DNA of 64,000 nucleotides from Nocardioides mesophilus (GCF_014395785.1 NZ_CP060713.1:3004501-3068500), one strand, 5' to 3'. Shown: positions 36,301 to 44,768, counted from the stretch's first letter. The notes: generated by a model from the sequence alone, not told the origin. Program-made: numbers and translations.

Positions 36301-36447
36301 GGCGCGGACCTTCCGGCCCTATACGGCCGGGTCGCGGCGCTGTGCTCCGGGCGGCGTCCGCAGGTGTCCACCAGGACCCGGTCTATCGCATATCTCGATG
36401 TGCCCCGCGACGTCGCGGATGGCCTGAACTCACTACTGGCAGGGTGA
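33394..36447 (+). CDS. large DruH-like defence protein
   Basis: A 1017-aa protein from GTG 33394, which has GGGGG about eight bases upstream; the ORF runs 29 codons further up without family-like sequence. It begins VNVWAEYDKWDRALARHVF. I see no Walker motif. A zinc-ribbon-like element lies near 650-682 (CMVTGRHYIQL and VCRDCGI). The C-terminus has YRIEQSFRRLSIWVD and IAYLDVPRDVADG. Size and position six bases before a DruE-like helicase fit DruH of type III Druantia systems. Assignment is by context plus length, not by an alignment. The role of DruH is unknown. Confidence 0.6.
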   Translation: MNVWAEYDKWDRALARHVFTDESAGLPVYLEVTPEMFKVLGAELGISEDPVAKLIKVVRSTLYLEDRHGFDAHWQRFQMWRRHVLGSAATREKRTATEITPPPVVALLCVLVLAAERMGADTNLAAHAYYPRLGEVLGLDKAEATRLQQAFPITEVFWRGLNEYLVAHEGRLGLPTADALSFRYVGIPQSQALVRAADRVKLPAFFTRFGLVPGSEVIPADLEPLLDAWISSNPCPVSNNLKNLWGRGAARERVAGVVAVELSLWDGAFRDSSEQSVGATGQVGLCANLRQSFGGRIIELSFVARLPRQAEATELVVNSAAGRPAVGVIPAAGGRVRPIPGSRFDAASLVGAVLELEDPKTGETVTRRPRRVVPLRRDEMVGALVETARLQLADDVCLLVKDDDNLLKGVMGIVDQCGKRGATFRSVATDDAEALPGLPAGWVLIDQVQLYAIPKDVKHVDLHALVPLTTAQLNFAGGLKMPGRIRKYSSLQPPEIRAAVAEAEKMTVTITSLGDESEELHRWTESANAMVIPLNGLDLADGDYEVTLQVDDEVLSRPTLRLRSADTPDAVTWETCTPLNYELDGGATAAISASASVGRSEFFVDGVNTVGVRDRAAAAPRPIADGIGWEAKKVSSNVVQPVVVLGTADPKSCMVTGRHYIQLPTWHGGKATSKTIQGVCRDCGIVKTSPTRPRWKKLDGPADAPVELHLAEYAGSRELQAPWDVCLDAVVHVGGGPISALDRIASHADGTSLFADEFVRALEIAGHIDVRRDDAMVPLEWEANPAYLAETMTNGFVLAGVWSGRGRALLRSEIEANGGHLVREDGVDGGLSSWFARGLAADDLEQAMDAAGLEPAVVRDAPRKMLAALPTLGELEAAMPLVPIPAYSKATLFSLRDASWQTVAGVGIPGAYRIEQSFRRLSIWVDANGAVERQARVGSVQVVKHLAARAAGRPLVGYVPSSSALVVPIGADLPALYGRVAALCSGRRPQVSTRTRSIAYLDVPRDVADGLNSLLAG

Positions 36448-36453
36448 AAGCAC

Positions 36454-39400
36454 ATGCAGACGACACCGCTGACGCTGCGAGATGACCTCTCCGCTGCCTA
36501 CCTCCGCTACATCGACACCCAGTACTGGCTGCGCAACGCTGATCTTGCTGGCGAGCGGCGTGCCCTGTTGCGGTCTGACGGGAACCTGCGCAGCGAGTGC
36601 CTCCTCGAGCCGGTGCTGCCGTACGACGCAACGGTCGACCTGCTTGGTATCGCCGCTGCCGCGGGCGTCTCTGCCGAGACGGCCGAGATCGTCGGCCGGG
36701 CGCTCTTTGGTGACTTCACTGCTCCGGGCGAACCGGTGAAGCTGAGGTCACACCAGGCCGAGGCGGTGACGAGCCACTTCCGGGGAGGAGGTGAACCCGG
36801 ACGGAACGTCGTGGTCACTTCCGGCACAGGCTCCGGCAAGACCGAGAGCTTCCTGTTGCCGATGCTGCTCCGGCTGGTCGAGGAAGCCAGGACCTGGCCC
36901 GCGCAGCCCAAGCCCGACCTGTGGTGGCTTGACAAGCCGCACCCGCGCCGATGGCGGCCGATTCGCAAGGCCGAGACCCGGATGCCCGCAGTCCGGGCGA
37001 TGGTCCTGTACCCGACCAACGCCCTCGTCGAAGACCAGATGACCCGGCTCCGTCGGGCTGCTCGGCGCATCGGCGCCGCTCTGCCTGATCAACCGCTCTG
37101 GTTCGGCCGATACACCGGCGTGACCTTGGGGACATCCAGACGCCCAGCTGATGGTCGCGGCCCAGCCTTCGCCGGGCTGGTGTCGAACCTGGAGGACCAG
37201 ACATCGGAGTTCGCTCGGCTGGTCGAGGCGAACGTCTCCGAGGGCGACCTGGCCCAGTTTCCCGACCCGCGCGCTCACGAGATGCTGATCCGCTGGGACA
37301 TGGTGGAGACGCCTCCCGACGTACTGGTCACCAACTACTCGATGCTCAACGCGATGTTGATGCGTGCCTTCGAGGACCCCCTCTTTGAGCAGACTCGAAC
37401 CTGGCTGGCGGCGTCACCGGACAACGTGTTCACGCTGATCGTTGATGAGCTGCACCTCTACCGAGGGACCCAAGGCAGCGAGGTCGCGATGGTCGTGCGC
37501 AACCTGCTCAGCAGGCTCGGCATCTCGCCAGAGTCGTCGCAGCTGCGGTGCATCGCGACCAGCGCCTCACTCTCCGACGAGAGTGGCGGACTGGACTACT
37601 TGGAGCAGTTCTTCGGGGTGGAGAGTTCGGCGTTCCACCTCACCGCTGGGACGCCGCGCGCTCTGCCAGCTCTTTCCGGGCTCGATAGGGATGCCCTGAT
37701 GTCCGGCGGCGGGCCATCCGCCGGTGTGATCTCCCAGCAGATCGCGGCAGCCTGTGTCGACCCCGACTCCGGGCGCGCTCGGGCCACCGAGTCCTCGGTG
37801 ATTGCCGAGCGCCTTTTCGGCGCCCCCGATGAAGGTCTGCAAGGTCTGTCAGCGGCGCTCAACTCACTCGCGGACGCTTCCAACCTCAGCGCGACGATCC
37901 CGCTCCGGGCCCACCAGTTCGTCCGCACCATGCGAGGGATGTGGGTCTGCTGCAACCCCGAATGCGCCGGCGTCCCCGCGGAGAAGCGCGAGGGCCGTCG
38001 CGTCGGCAAGGTCTACGGGATCCCGACCCTGAGCTGTGGTGACTGCGGGTCCAGGGTGCTTGAGCTGCTGTATTGCTTCTCCTGCGGAGACGTGAGCATG
38101 GGCGGTCACGTTGTGGACCGGACGGCGGTCGAGAACAACGAGCCCGAGGGCGTCGTGATCGCTTCGGCCAACCTCGGTGAAGTCGCCTCGGACGTGGCGC
38201 CGATCTTCCGGCGGACCCACGACGACTTCGTCTGGTTCTGGCCCGGTGAAAGACCAGTGCAGTCGGACCCGTCCTGGTCCAAGAAGGTCCCCGGCAGCAA
38301 GAAGGAAGCGCGGTTCGCGTTCGCGCCCGCCAGCCTGGACCACGTCACCGGCCTGATCACGACGGCCGGCGAATCGCTGGACGGCTGGATCATGACGGTC
38401 GAGGCAGACCTCGGTGAACGCCAGCGGATCCCGGCAGTCCCGGATCGCTGCCCACGGTGCGACTCCTCGGGTTACAACCCAGGGGAGAAGTTCTTCTCCG
38501 GGACCGTACGCAGCCCTGTCCGGGCGCACACGGCGGGTGCCGCCCAGTCCACCCAACTCTATCTTTCCCAGCTCGTGCGGAGTCTGGGGGAGACCGCCGC
38601 GGAGTCGCGGACGATCGTCTTCACTGACAGCCGTGACGACGCCGCACGGACGGCAGCCGGGATCGGTCTGAACCACTACCGCGACGTCATCCGTCAGCTG
38701 ACTCAGCAGGTGCTGACCGCCGAGCGGCCGTCGCTGCGGGGCATCATCGACCGCGGTGTGGCTCTGGAATCCTTGACCCCAGCCGAACAGGCAACCTTCG
38801 CCACGTTCAAGGCCGCCAACCCTGAGGTCATCGAGCTTCTCAAGAAGCAGGCTTACGTGACCTTGGACCAGGCCGAGACGGCCGCCATCGAGACAGCCTT
38901 CGCCGAGAAGGAGGAGGTTCGGATCGGCTGGCCAGAGCTGCGTCACGAGGTCTGTGACCGGCTGGTACGCCTCGGGATCCCGCCGGGAGGAACCGGGCCA
39001 TCGGCTGCGAGAAACCAGGACGACAGCCCCTGGTGGAAGGCATTCACGCCGCCGGAGCCGGACATGTGGCTGCCCCTGCCTCTCAACGGGCCGCGAGAGA
39101 CCCAGGCCGCGATGCAGGCGGAGAAGCTGGTGCAGGCACTGGCCAGTGGGCTGTTCGGTCGCGCCGGTCGGGACTTGGAGTCCGTCGGGATCGCGTACTT
39201 CGCGGCACCGCCGGCGTCCACGGGGATCGTCAATGACCCGGTCGTGCGTGCCGAGGTCCTCGCTGCCGTCATCCGCATCCTCGGCATCGGCCAGCGTTGG
39301 TCGGGGGCCGACGCATCGCCGTCGACCGGTATCCCGAGAAAGGTGTCCGGCTATCTGAAGGCTGTCGCCGATGCACACGGCAAGGAGTACGCCGACCTCG

Positions 39401-41778
39401 CAGAGGATGTGAAGCACCTGCTGAAGACCTCCGGGGTCGCCACGGACTGGCTGCTGAACCTGGCGTCCATGTCCTCCCCGTTGAGCCTGGTCCCGCTAGA
39501 CGGCCGACGCTGGCAATGCAGCTTCTGCGGCTTCCTGCACGGCCATCGCTCGGGCGGGGTCTGCGCCAACGTCGGATGCAATCGAAAGGCTCTCATCGAG
39601 GTCGACCCCGACGCTGGCGGCGAGGGTGACTACTACGGCTGGCTGGCGCGCCAGAAGCCGCGCCGCCTCGCGGCGGCGGAGCTCACCGGTCAGACCAAGC
39701 CGTTGAGCGAGCAGCGTCGTCGCGCGCGCGTGTTCAAGGAGGTGCTGCTGCCGGCGCCGGCGGAGAACCCGCTGACAGTGCCGCTCGACGTCCTGAGCGT
39801 CACGACGACGATGGAGGTCGGGGTCGACATCGGGTCGCTTCGATCAACGGTGATGGCGAACATGCCGCCGCAGCGCTTCAACTACCAGCAGCGAGTCGGA
39901 CGCGCTGGGCGGTCCGGTCAGATCTTCTCCTACGCCGTGACGGTGTGTCGGGACCGGTCGCACGACGACGACTACTTCCGTTCGCCGCGACGGATGACCG
40001 GTGACGACCCGCCGCAGCCGTTCCTCGACTTGAAGAGGGTACGCATCGTGCGACGCGTGGTGGCGGCAGAGGCGCTGCGTGTTGCCTTCCGGGCAATCAG
40101 TGAGCCGCCGGAATGGACGGCCGACAGCATTCACGGCGTCTTCGGCAAGACCGCGGACTGGTCGAAGCATAGGGAGGAGGTAGCGAAGGAGCTGGCTTCC
40201 CCGACGTTCCGTTCGGTGGTCGACCGGTTCTGCGCGTTCACGGGACTCGAGGACAGCGCGATTACGGCGATCACTGACTGGGTCAGCGATGGCGGGCTTG
40301 TCGTTGAGATCGACTCCGCAATCGATCGCGATTCTGGGCTCACGGATGAGCTCAGCGAGTTGTTGGCGACATATGGGGTGTTGCCGATGTTCGGCTTCCC
40401 GACCCGGGTGCGCCAGCTCGTCAAGAAGCGCCCGTCCAAGTTGGAGGATCTCGACCGCGTCACGGTGTCAGACCGCCCGCTTAGCCAGGCGGTATCGATG
40501 TTCGCGCCCGGCGCCAAGATCGTCCGCGACGGAGCAGTCCACACAGTGGCCGGCTTCGCCGCTTGGCACCCTGACTTCAAAGGAATGAAGCCGGTCGACC
40601 CGCTGGGCCCGGAGGTGTCGATCGGCCTCTGCGACGAGTGCGGAGCCTGCTTCGTAGATGCTGTCGAGCCAGTCTGCAGCATCTGCTCGTCGGGTCTGCG
40701 GATCGTCCCGATGCATCAGCCGCGCGGATTCCGGACCACTTACCAGGAGGTCGACTACGACGGTGACGAGGACGAGTCCGCCAACGCTGGCTCTCCAACG
40801 GTCTCGGTGGACGGTGACCCAGATACTGACGTCACGGTCCGCGGGGCTCGACTTGGTACATACACGCAGGCGCGCCTAGTTCAGGTCAACGACAACAACG
40901 GGCGCCTGTTCGAGATCGGTCAGGACTTCGGCTCATGGCTGGCTGTCGACCCGGACCTGTTCGCCGACCTCAAGACTTGGCCACCCAAGAACGTCGTCGG
41001 CTCCAAGCAGATCGCGATCGGGGAACTGCGGACCACGGACGTATTGACCATCGGCCTGGAGAGCGCGCACGCACCCGGCGGGCTAGTGCCGCACTCACCG
41101 ACGCGGGTGCCCGCCGGCCTGGCCGCCTACCGGTCGCTCGCCGAGGTCCTTCGCCGCGGCGCTAAGCGCCAACTCGACATCGACCCGCAGGAGCTCGTTT
41201 TTGGCCTGCACCCACAAAGCGACGGATCGATGCAGGTGTTCCTGGCCGACGCCCTGGACAACGGCGCCGGCTATACCGCCGAAATCGGGACAGCCGCCAA
41301 CTTCGAGCACCTACTTACCGAAACCCGGCTGTCGCTGCGAGACCTATGGGCCGAGAAGGCCCACGCGGACTGCAGCTCCTCGTGTCTCGACTGTCTGAGG
41401 TCATACGACAACAGCCGGCTGCACGGGCTTCTCGATTGGCGGCTGGCCCTGGACATGCTCGATCTGCTTGCCGGCGAAGGACTGCTCCTGGCCAGATGGC
41501 TGGAACTGGGGCAGCGGGCCGCGGCGGCCATCGCCGCAACCGGGCTGATGCATCTTCAGGCGGGCGCCACCACCGACGGGGTTCCCTACCTGCACAACAC
41601 CACGAACGGCCGATCCGTCCTGGTCGGACACCCGCTTTGGTGGCGCTCGGAGGATCGTGCCGTTGAGGAACAGATCGTCGCCATCGACGAGTTGGACGGC
41701 ACATCCTCGGCCGTGGCCCAGAGCGATGTGTTCGAGGCGCTCCGGCGGCCGATCGGCGTGATCCGGCGGCTCGTGTGA
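36454..41778 (+). CDS. giant DEAD/DEAH-box helicase with DUF1998-like C-terminus (DruE-like)
   Basis: A 1774-aa superfamily 2 helicase. Walker A is TSGTGSGKT (122-130), motif Ia MVLYPTNALVEDQ, motif II DELH (331-334) and motif III CIATSAS. Motif V is TTMEVGVDIGS and motif VI QRVGRAGRSG (about 1145). Four cysteine clusters are interspersed: CCNPEC/CGDCG/CFSCG (500-545), CPRC (664), CSFC/CANVGC (about 1022-1043) and CDECG/CSIC (1392-1410). A C-terminal CSSSCLDCLRSYDN near 1639 is typical of DUF1998. Size and architecture match DruE of Druantia better than the smaller DrmA/DrmB. It overlaps the nuclease gene by 4 bases, so the products are likely made together. Confidence 0.8.
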   Translation: MQTTPLTLRDDLSAAYLRYIDTQYWLRNADLAGERRALLRSDGNLRSECLLEPVLPYDATVDLLGIAAAAGVSAETAEIVGRALFGDFTAPGEPVKLRSHQAEAVTSHFRGGGEPGRNVVVTSGTGSGKTESFLLPMLLRLVEEARTWPAQPKPDLWWLDKPHPRRWRPIRKAETRMPAVRAMVLYPTNALVEDQMTRLRRAARRIGAALPDQPLWFGRYTGVTLGTSRRPADGRGPAFAGLVSNLEDQTSEFARLVEANVSEGDLAQFPDPRAHEMLIRWDMVETPPDVLVTNYSMLNAMLMRAFEDPLFEQTRTWLAASPDNVFTLIVDELHLYRGTQGSEVAMVVRNLLSRLGISPESSQLRCIATSASLSDESGGLDYLEQFFGVESSAFHLTAGTPRALPALSGLDRDALMSGGGPSAGVISQQIAAACVDPDSGRARATESSVIAERLFGAPDEGLQGLSAALNSLADASNLSATIPLRAHQFVRTMRGMWVCCNPECAGVPAEKREGRRVGKVYGIPTLSCGDCGSRVLELLYCFSCGDVSMGGHVVDRTAVENNEPEGVVIASANLGEVASDVAPIFRRTHDDFVWFWPGERPVQSDPSWSKKVPGSKKEARFAFAPASLDHVTGLITTAGESLDGWIMTVEADLGERQRIPAVPDRCPRCDSSGYNPGEKFFSGTVRSPVRAHTAGAAQSTQLYLSQLVRSLGETAAESRTIVFTDSRDDAARTAAGIGLNHYRDVIRQLTQQVLTAERPSLRGIIDRGVALESLTPAEQATFATFKAANPEVIELLKKQAYVTLDQAETAAIETAFAEKEEVRIGWPELRHEVCDRLVRLGIPPGGTGPSAARNQDDSPWWKAFTPPEPDMWLPLPLNGPRETQAAMQAEKLVQALASGLFGRAGRDLESVGIAYFAAPPASTGIVNDPVVRAEVLAAVIRILGIGQRWSGADASPSTGIPRKVSGYLKAVADAHGKEYADLAEDVKHLLKTSGVATDWLLNLASMSSPLSLVPLDGRRWQCSFCGFLHGHRSGGVCANVGCNRKALIEVDPDAGGEGDYYGWLARQKPRRLAAAELTGQTKPLSEQRRRARVFKEVLLPAPAENPLTVPLDVLSVTTTMEVGVDIGSLRSTVMANMPPQRFNYQQRVGRAGRSGQIFSYAVTVCRDRSHDDDYFRSPRRMTGDDPPQPFLDLKRVRIVRRVVAAEALRVAFRAISEPPEWTADSIHGVFGKTADWSKHREEVAKELASPTFRSVVDRFCAFTGLEDSAITAITDWVSDGGLVVEIDSAIDRDSGLTDELSELLATYGVLPMFGFPTRVRQLVKKRPSKLEDLDRVTVSDRPLSQAVSMFAPGAKIVRDGAVHTVAGFAAWHPDFKGMKPVDPLGPEVSIGLCDECGACFVDAVEPVCSICSSGLRIVPMHQPRGFRTTYQEVDYDGDEDESANAGSPTVSVDGDPDTDVTVRGARLGTYTQARLVQVNDNNGRLFEIGQDFGSWLAVDPDLFADLKTWPPKNVVGSKQIAIGELRTTDVLTIGLESAHAPGGLVPHSPTRVPAGLAAYRSLAEVLRRGAKRQLDIDPQELVFGLHPQSDGSMQVFLADALDNGAGYTAEIGTAANFEHLLTETRLSLRDLWAEKAHADCSSSCLDCLRSYDNSRLHGLLDWRLALDMLDLLAGEGLLLARWLELGQRAAAAIAATGLMHLQAGATTDGVPYLHNTTNGRSVLVGHPLWWRSEDRAVEEQIVAIDELDGTSSAVAQSDVFEALRRPIGVIRRLV

Positions 41779-42827
41779 CCGAGCTTGCTTGGCCGTCGCC
41801 GACCGCTGAACCCGTCAGCATGATCTCGCCGAGTGCCCTGAACGCATGGGAGACCTGCGGGCGAAAGCTCGCCTTCCAGCGCGACCCGGCCACCCGCGCC
41901 CTGAACAGGCCAAGCCCTCGCACCGCACTCGGCGTCGTCGCTCACGGCCTCACCGAGTCGGCTGCAACGGGCCAACCTCCTGCCGGGATGGCCCGACGGG
42001 CCTGGCTCGAACAGGAATGGGAGCAGCTGCTGGCCCAGCAAGTCCAGAAACTGGCCACGGCCTGGCCCGGGCGGAGGATCCCGCCGGTTGCGCAATGGGA
42101 TGGCCTAGTAGCCACCCGGGTCCGGATCCTGCGCAAGCTCTCCGCAGAGCCTGAACCTGAGATGACCACGGCTGCCCAAGCCCCGGCTGGCGGCCCCGGG
42201 TTCCCATGGATCGAGCGCAGGCTCGAGGACCCCACGGCAGGGGTCTTCGGCACGCCCGACCGGGTCGATGTCCGAAACGGCCACTTACGCGTCGTTGACC
42301 TTAAGTCGGGGGTCCATCAAGCGGGCATCCAAGACGCTCAGCGGCGCCAGCTGCTCTTGTACGCACACCTGGTAGACGTGGCCTGCGGCCAGCTGCCAGC
42401 CGTCGGGGTGATCGAGGATGTCTCCGGCAAGGAGACCTCCTTCTCGATCGAAAGCGTCGCGGTCACACACGCGCTGCACGAGGCACAACGGGGCGCTAGC
42501 AACTTCAACCACGCCATCGCTAGCGGCGAGGTTCCGGCGCAACCGGACGAGACGGCCTGTCGATTCTGTCCATTTCGGAGCGTGTGTTGGCCGTACTGGA
42601 CGTCGAACGCACGATCCGACCGCGACGTGCGTGGGACGGTGATCGACGAACCTGAGGCTAGTTCCTTCAAAGTTGACGTCGGAGGCGCCGAGGCCCTCCG
42701 CGTCGTGATCACGGCGGGCGTGAGCGTCCCGGCCAGGGAGGATGAGGTGGTCGTCTTGGACGTCGTCCCGGCCGGACACCACACTGTCAAGATGCGCTGG
42801 AACTCCGCCCTCCGAACGCCGGGGTGA
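41775..42827 (+). CDS. RecB/Cas4-like PD-(D/E)XK nuclease
   Basis: A 350-aa nuclease whose GTG start overlaps the helicase stop (GTGA). The N-terminal SALNAWETCGRKLAFQRD with C29 and the C-terminal CRFCPFRSVC (C262, C265, C271) would bind a 4Fe-4S cluster as in Cas4 and AddB. Between them lie the catalytic elements ALGVVAHGL (His), GTPDRVDVR (Asp about 160), VVDLKSG (D-x-K about 173-175) and QLLLYAHLV. About 80 further residues follow as an extra beta domain. A dedicated nuclease is not part of the canonical DruH-DruE pair, so it may be an added effector. Confidence 0.82.
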   Translation: MTELAWPSPTAEPVSMISPSALNAWETCGRKLAFQRDPATRALNRPSPRTALGVVAHGLTESAATGQPPAGMARRAWLEQEWEQLLAQQVQKLATAWPGRRIPPVAQWDGLVATRVRILRKLSAEPEPEMTTAAQAPAGGPGFPWIERRLEDPTAGVFGTPDRVDVRNGHLRVVDLKSGVHQAGIQDAQRRQLLLYAHLVDVACGQLPAVGVIEDVSGKETSFSIESVAVTHALHEAQRGASNFNHAIASGEVPAQPDETACRFCPFRSVCWPYWTSNARSDRDVRGTVIDEPEASSFKVDVGGAEALRVVITAGVSVPAREDEVVVLDVVPAGHHTVKMRWNSALRTPG

Positions 42828-42991
42828 GAAGGCGCGCTGACGCCTTTCACTGCCGGTCACAAGCCGCGCGTGCGAAAGGTTGCGGGAGCTGGGTGTGCCG
42901 CTGTGGGCGGAGAACAGGAGAATCGCCCCGGCCGACGCCGTCGGGTCGCAATGCCTTTGACGGGGAGTTGGCGCGGCTGCGGTCTCGCCTG
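42828..42991. other. gap between nuclease and integrase ends
   Basis: The two genes converge here. No hairpin of note and no ORF with a ribosome binding site are visible in the 164 bases. Confidence 0.5.
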
Positions 42992-44161
42992 TCAGTCCGC
43001 TTGATCCGCGTTCGACGTGCCGTCGTCGGGGTGGGGCTCTCGGGCGCGGATGCGGTTGAGGGCGTCGAGGTTCTTCTGGTCGGCGTCAGGCAGGGCATGC
43101 AGGTATTTCTGCGTGGTGGTGATCTGGGCGTGGCCCATGCGGTCCATGACGGATTTGAGGTCGGATCCGCCGGCGAGCAGCCAGGAGGCGTGGGCGTGGC
43201 GGAGGTCATGGACGCGGACGGCGAAGTCGACTCCGGAGGCCTTGATTGCGGGCAGCCACATGCGGGTGCGGAAGCTGTTCCGCGAGATCGGGGTGCCGTC
43301 TCGGGTGGCGAACAGCAGATCATCTGGACCGAGGCGCCGGGTGGCGATCGCGTCGGCGAGCTGGGCGACGAGGTCGGTTGGGAGGCCCAGGGTGCGGGGC
43401 TCGTTGTCCTTGGGGTAGGGCTTGGTGATCATCCGGGCGCCGGTGGGGGAGTTCTTGATCGAGACCTCGACGAGTGTCTCTTCGACGGTCAGCGTGCGCT
43501 TGATGAGGTCGAGGTGGCGGGGCTTGAGGGCGATGAGCTCGCCCCACCGGAGTCCGGTGTTGATGGCGGTCTCCACCATCAGCCGATGCTGCGCAGGAAG
43601 CGAGGCAAGGATGGCGACGTACTCCTCGGGCGTCAGTGTCCGGGCCTTCTTCTTGATGACCTTCGGGAGCTCGGTATGCGCGCACGGGTTGAAGGTGACC
43701 ACACGGTCGCGCTGGGCGCGTTCGAAGATCGAGTGCAGCATGGTGTGGTACTTCCGCACGCTGGCGGCCGAGAGGCCGTGCCCATTCTCGGTAGGGGTGC
43801 CGGTGGCGGTGGTGACCCAGCGTTGGATCTCGGAGGGCAGGATCTTTCCCATCGGCCGCTTCCCGAAGGCGGGGATGAAGTGCTTGTCGAGGTAGGACCG
43901 GTAGGCGGCCAGGGTGGAGGTCTCGACGTGCTTGGAGGGCAGCCAGACGGTCTCGACGTACTCGGCGAAGGTGACCTGGCCGCGGGAGTGGTCGTGCCAG
44001 GCGCCTTCCCTGACTTTGGCTTCTTCGCGGTGGGCGGCGCGTTCGGCGGCACGCCGGGAGGAGTAGGTGCCGGCGGATCGTTGCCGTCCTTCGGGGTCGC
44101 GGTAGCAGGCGACGAACCGGGTGTCGCCGTCGTCGGTCACCCGGGTCTTGATCCACGCCAT
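42992..44161 (-). CDS. int: tyrosine-type integrase of the island
   Basis: A 389-aa site-specific recombinase. The N-terminal arm-binding domain resembles AP2-like/SAM-like integrase N-termini (TRFVACYRDPEGRQRSAGTY). A core-binding domain follows (FAEYVETVWLPSKHVETST). The catalytic residues are R205 (NTGLRWGEL), H318 and R321 (VHDLRHAHASW), H344 (MGHAQITTT) and Y353 (QKYLH). ATG 44161 with AGGAGG upstream is preferred over the ORF start at 44209. It is transcribed away from attR, whose core is 181 bases off, and would catalyse recombination at the tRNA-fMet 46-bp core. Confidence 0.93.
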   Translation of the reverse strand: MAWIKTRVTDDGDTRFVACYRDPEGRQRSAGTYSSRRAAERAAHREEAKVREGAWHDHSRGQVTFAEYVETVWLPSKHVETSTLAAYRSYLDKHFIPAFGKRPMGKILPSEIQRWVTTATGTPTENGHGLSAASVRKYHTMLHSIFERAQRDRVVTFNPCAHTELPKVIKKKARTLTPEEYVAILASLPAQHRLMVETAINTGLRWGELIALKPRHLDLIKRTLTVEETLVEVSIKNSPTGARMITKPYPKDNEPRTLGLPTDLVAQLADAIATRRLGPDDLLFATRDGTPISRNSFRTRMWLPAIKASGVDFAVRVHDLRHAHASWLLAGGSDLKSVMDRMGHAQITTTQKYLHALPDADQKNLDALNRIRAREPHPDDGTSNADQAD

Positions 44162-44188
44162 CACGCCTCCTGGAGGCTGGAAATGTCG

Positions 44189-44252
44189 ATGTCCGCACAG
44201 TGTCCGCAAACGTTGCCCCGAATGTCAGCGGACGTCGACGAAGGTCAGCGGA
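44189..44252. repeat. TGTCCGCA and GTCAGCGGA repeats, possible arm sites (right)
   Basis: TGTCCGCA occurs at 44190-44197 and 44201-44208. GTCAGCGGA occurs at 44224-44232 and 44244-44252, and shares GTCAGC(A/G)G with repeats at the left end (24511-24573). The position between integrase and attR is where arm-type sites normally lie. Confidence 0.4.
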
Positions 44253-44341
44253 AACTCAATATGAGCCTGACCTGCGACTTTACGCTCACAGGAGGTGGCA
44301 GTCGAGGACAGTGTGAGGCAGTGTGTGAGTGGGATACGGCA

Positions 44342-44387
44342 CTCATAACCCAGAGGTCGCAGGTTCAAATCCTGCCCCCGCTACAAA
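44342..44387 (+). mobile_element. attR: duplicated 3' part of tRNA-fMet
   Basis: An exact copy of 24396-24441, starting in the anticodon loop (CTCATAACC) and ending CTACAAA. No 5' tRNA half precedes it, so it is a partial, non-functional tRNA sequence left by integration. Chromosomal sequence resumes after 44387. Confidence 0.93.
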
Positions 44388-44397
44388 TCACGAGAGG

Positions 44398-44425
44398 CCC
44401 GCGCAGTCTGACTGCGCGGGTCTTT
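44398..44425 (+). terminator. original chromosomal terminator of tRNA-fMet
   Basis: CCCGCGCAGT (44398-44407) and ACTGCGCGGG (44411-44420) form a perfect 10-bp stem with a 3-base loop, followed by TCTTT. It lies 11 bases past attR, the place expected for the terminator of the uninterrupted tRNA gene. The rest of the gap to 44768 shows no convincing gene. Confidence 0.75.
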
Positions 44426-44768
44426 CGCGTGTGCGCAACCACCATGGCGACCTGCCTGCGCCATGGTTCATCCACGCCGCACGTCGACGGAACGTGCCGA
44501 ACGTGTCGCTGGCATCCGTGCGCACGCGTGGCCGCTCGACTTCGGGAGGCGGTGGGCAAGTCCGGCTCCTCACCCAGGGCCAGCTCGGGGTGGAGATAAC
44601 AGAACCGCCTCCTGCTTGAACGCGGTTGCTAACGTGACCGGCACGAGGGGAGTACCTCCCAGGCGGTGCATCGTCAGCACGGCGGTCCCATGACCCCCGG
44701 TGCGCCCGGTTTCGACCGAGGAAGACCTCGCCACCAGGCCCTGCGCCTGGCCGACGAGAGGTGCTTTC

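Larger units (their letters stand above)
24396..44387. mobile_element. integrative genomic island in tRNA-fMet, about 20 kb
   Basis: It is bounded by the 46-bp direct repeats, with a tyrosine integrase immediately inside attR and an xis-like gene near attL. Cargo consists of decayed transfer/secretion-type genes on the left and a defence block on the right (methyltransferase, endonuclease, Vsr, two Druantia-like genes, RecB-like nuclease). No relaxase, FtsK/TraB translocase or replication initiator is present, so it is probably not self-transmissible. Genes here show less extreme third-position G/C by eye than the flanking chromosome. Confidence 0.9.

Noticed and set aside
33394-42827. DISARM classification of the helicase operon
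   Set aside because: No DrmC-type phospholipase D motif (HxK) or paired DrmA/DrmB of the usual sizes; one 1774-aa helicase after a 1017-aa protein fits Druantia better.
24396-44387. Self-transmissible conjugative element
   Set aside because: No relaxase, coupling protein, translocase or replication gene is visible; the transfer-like genes that remain are truncated or interrupted.
42824-44599. 591-aa plus-strand ORF across the integrase and attR
   Set aside because: Gly/Val-rich shadow of the integrase gene running into the tRNA fragment.
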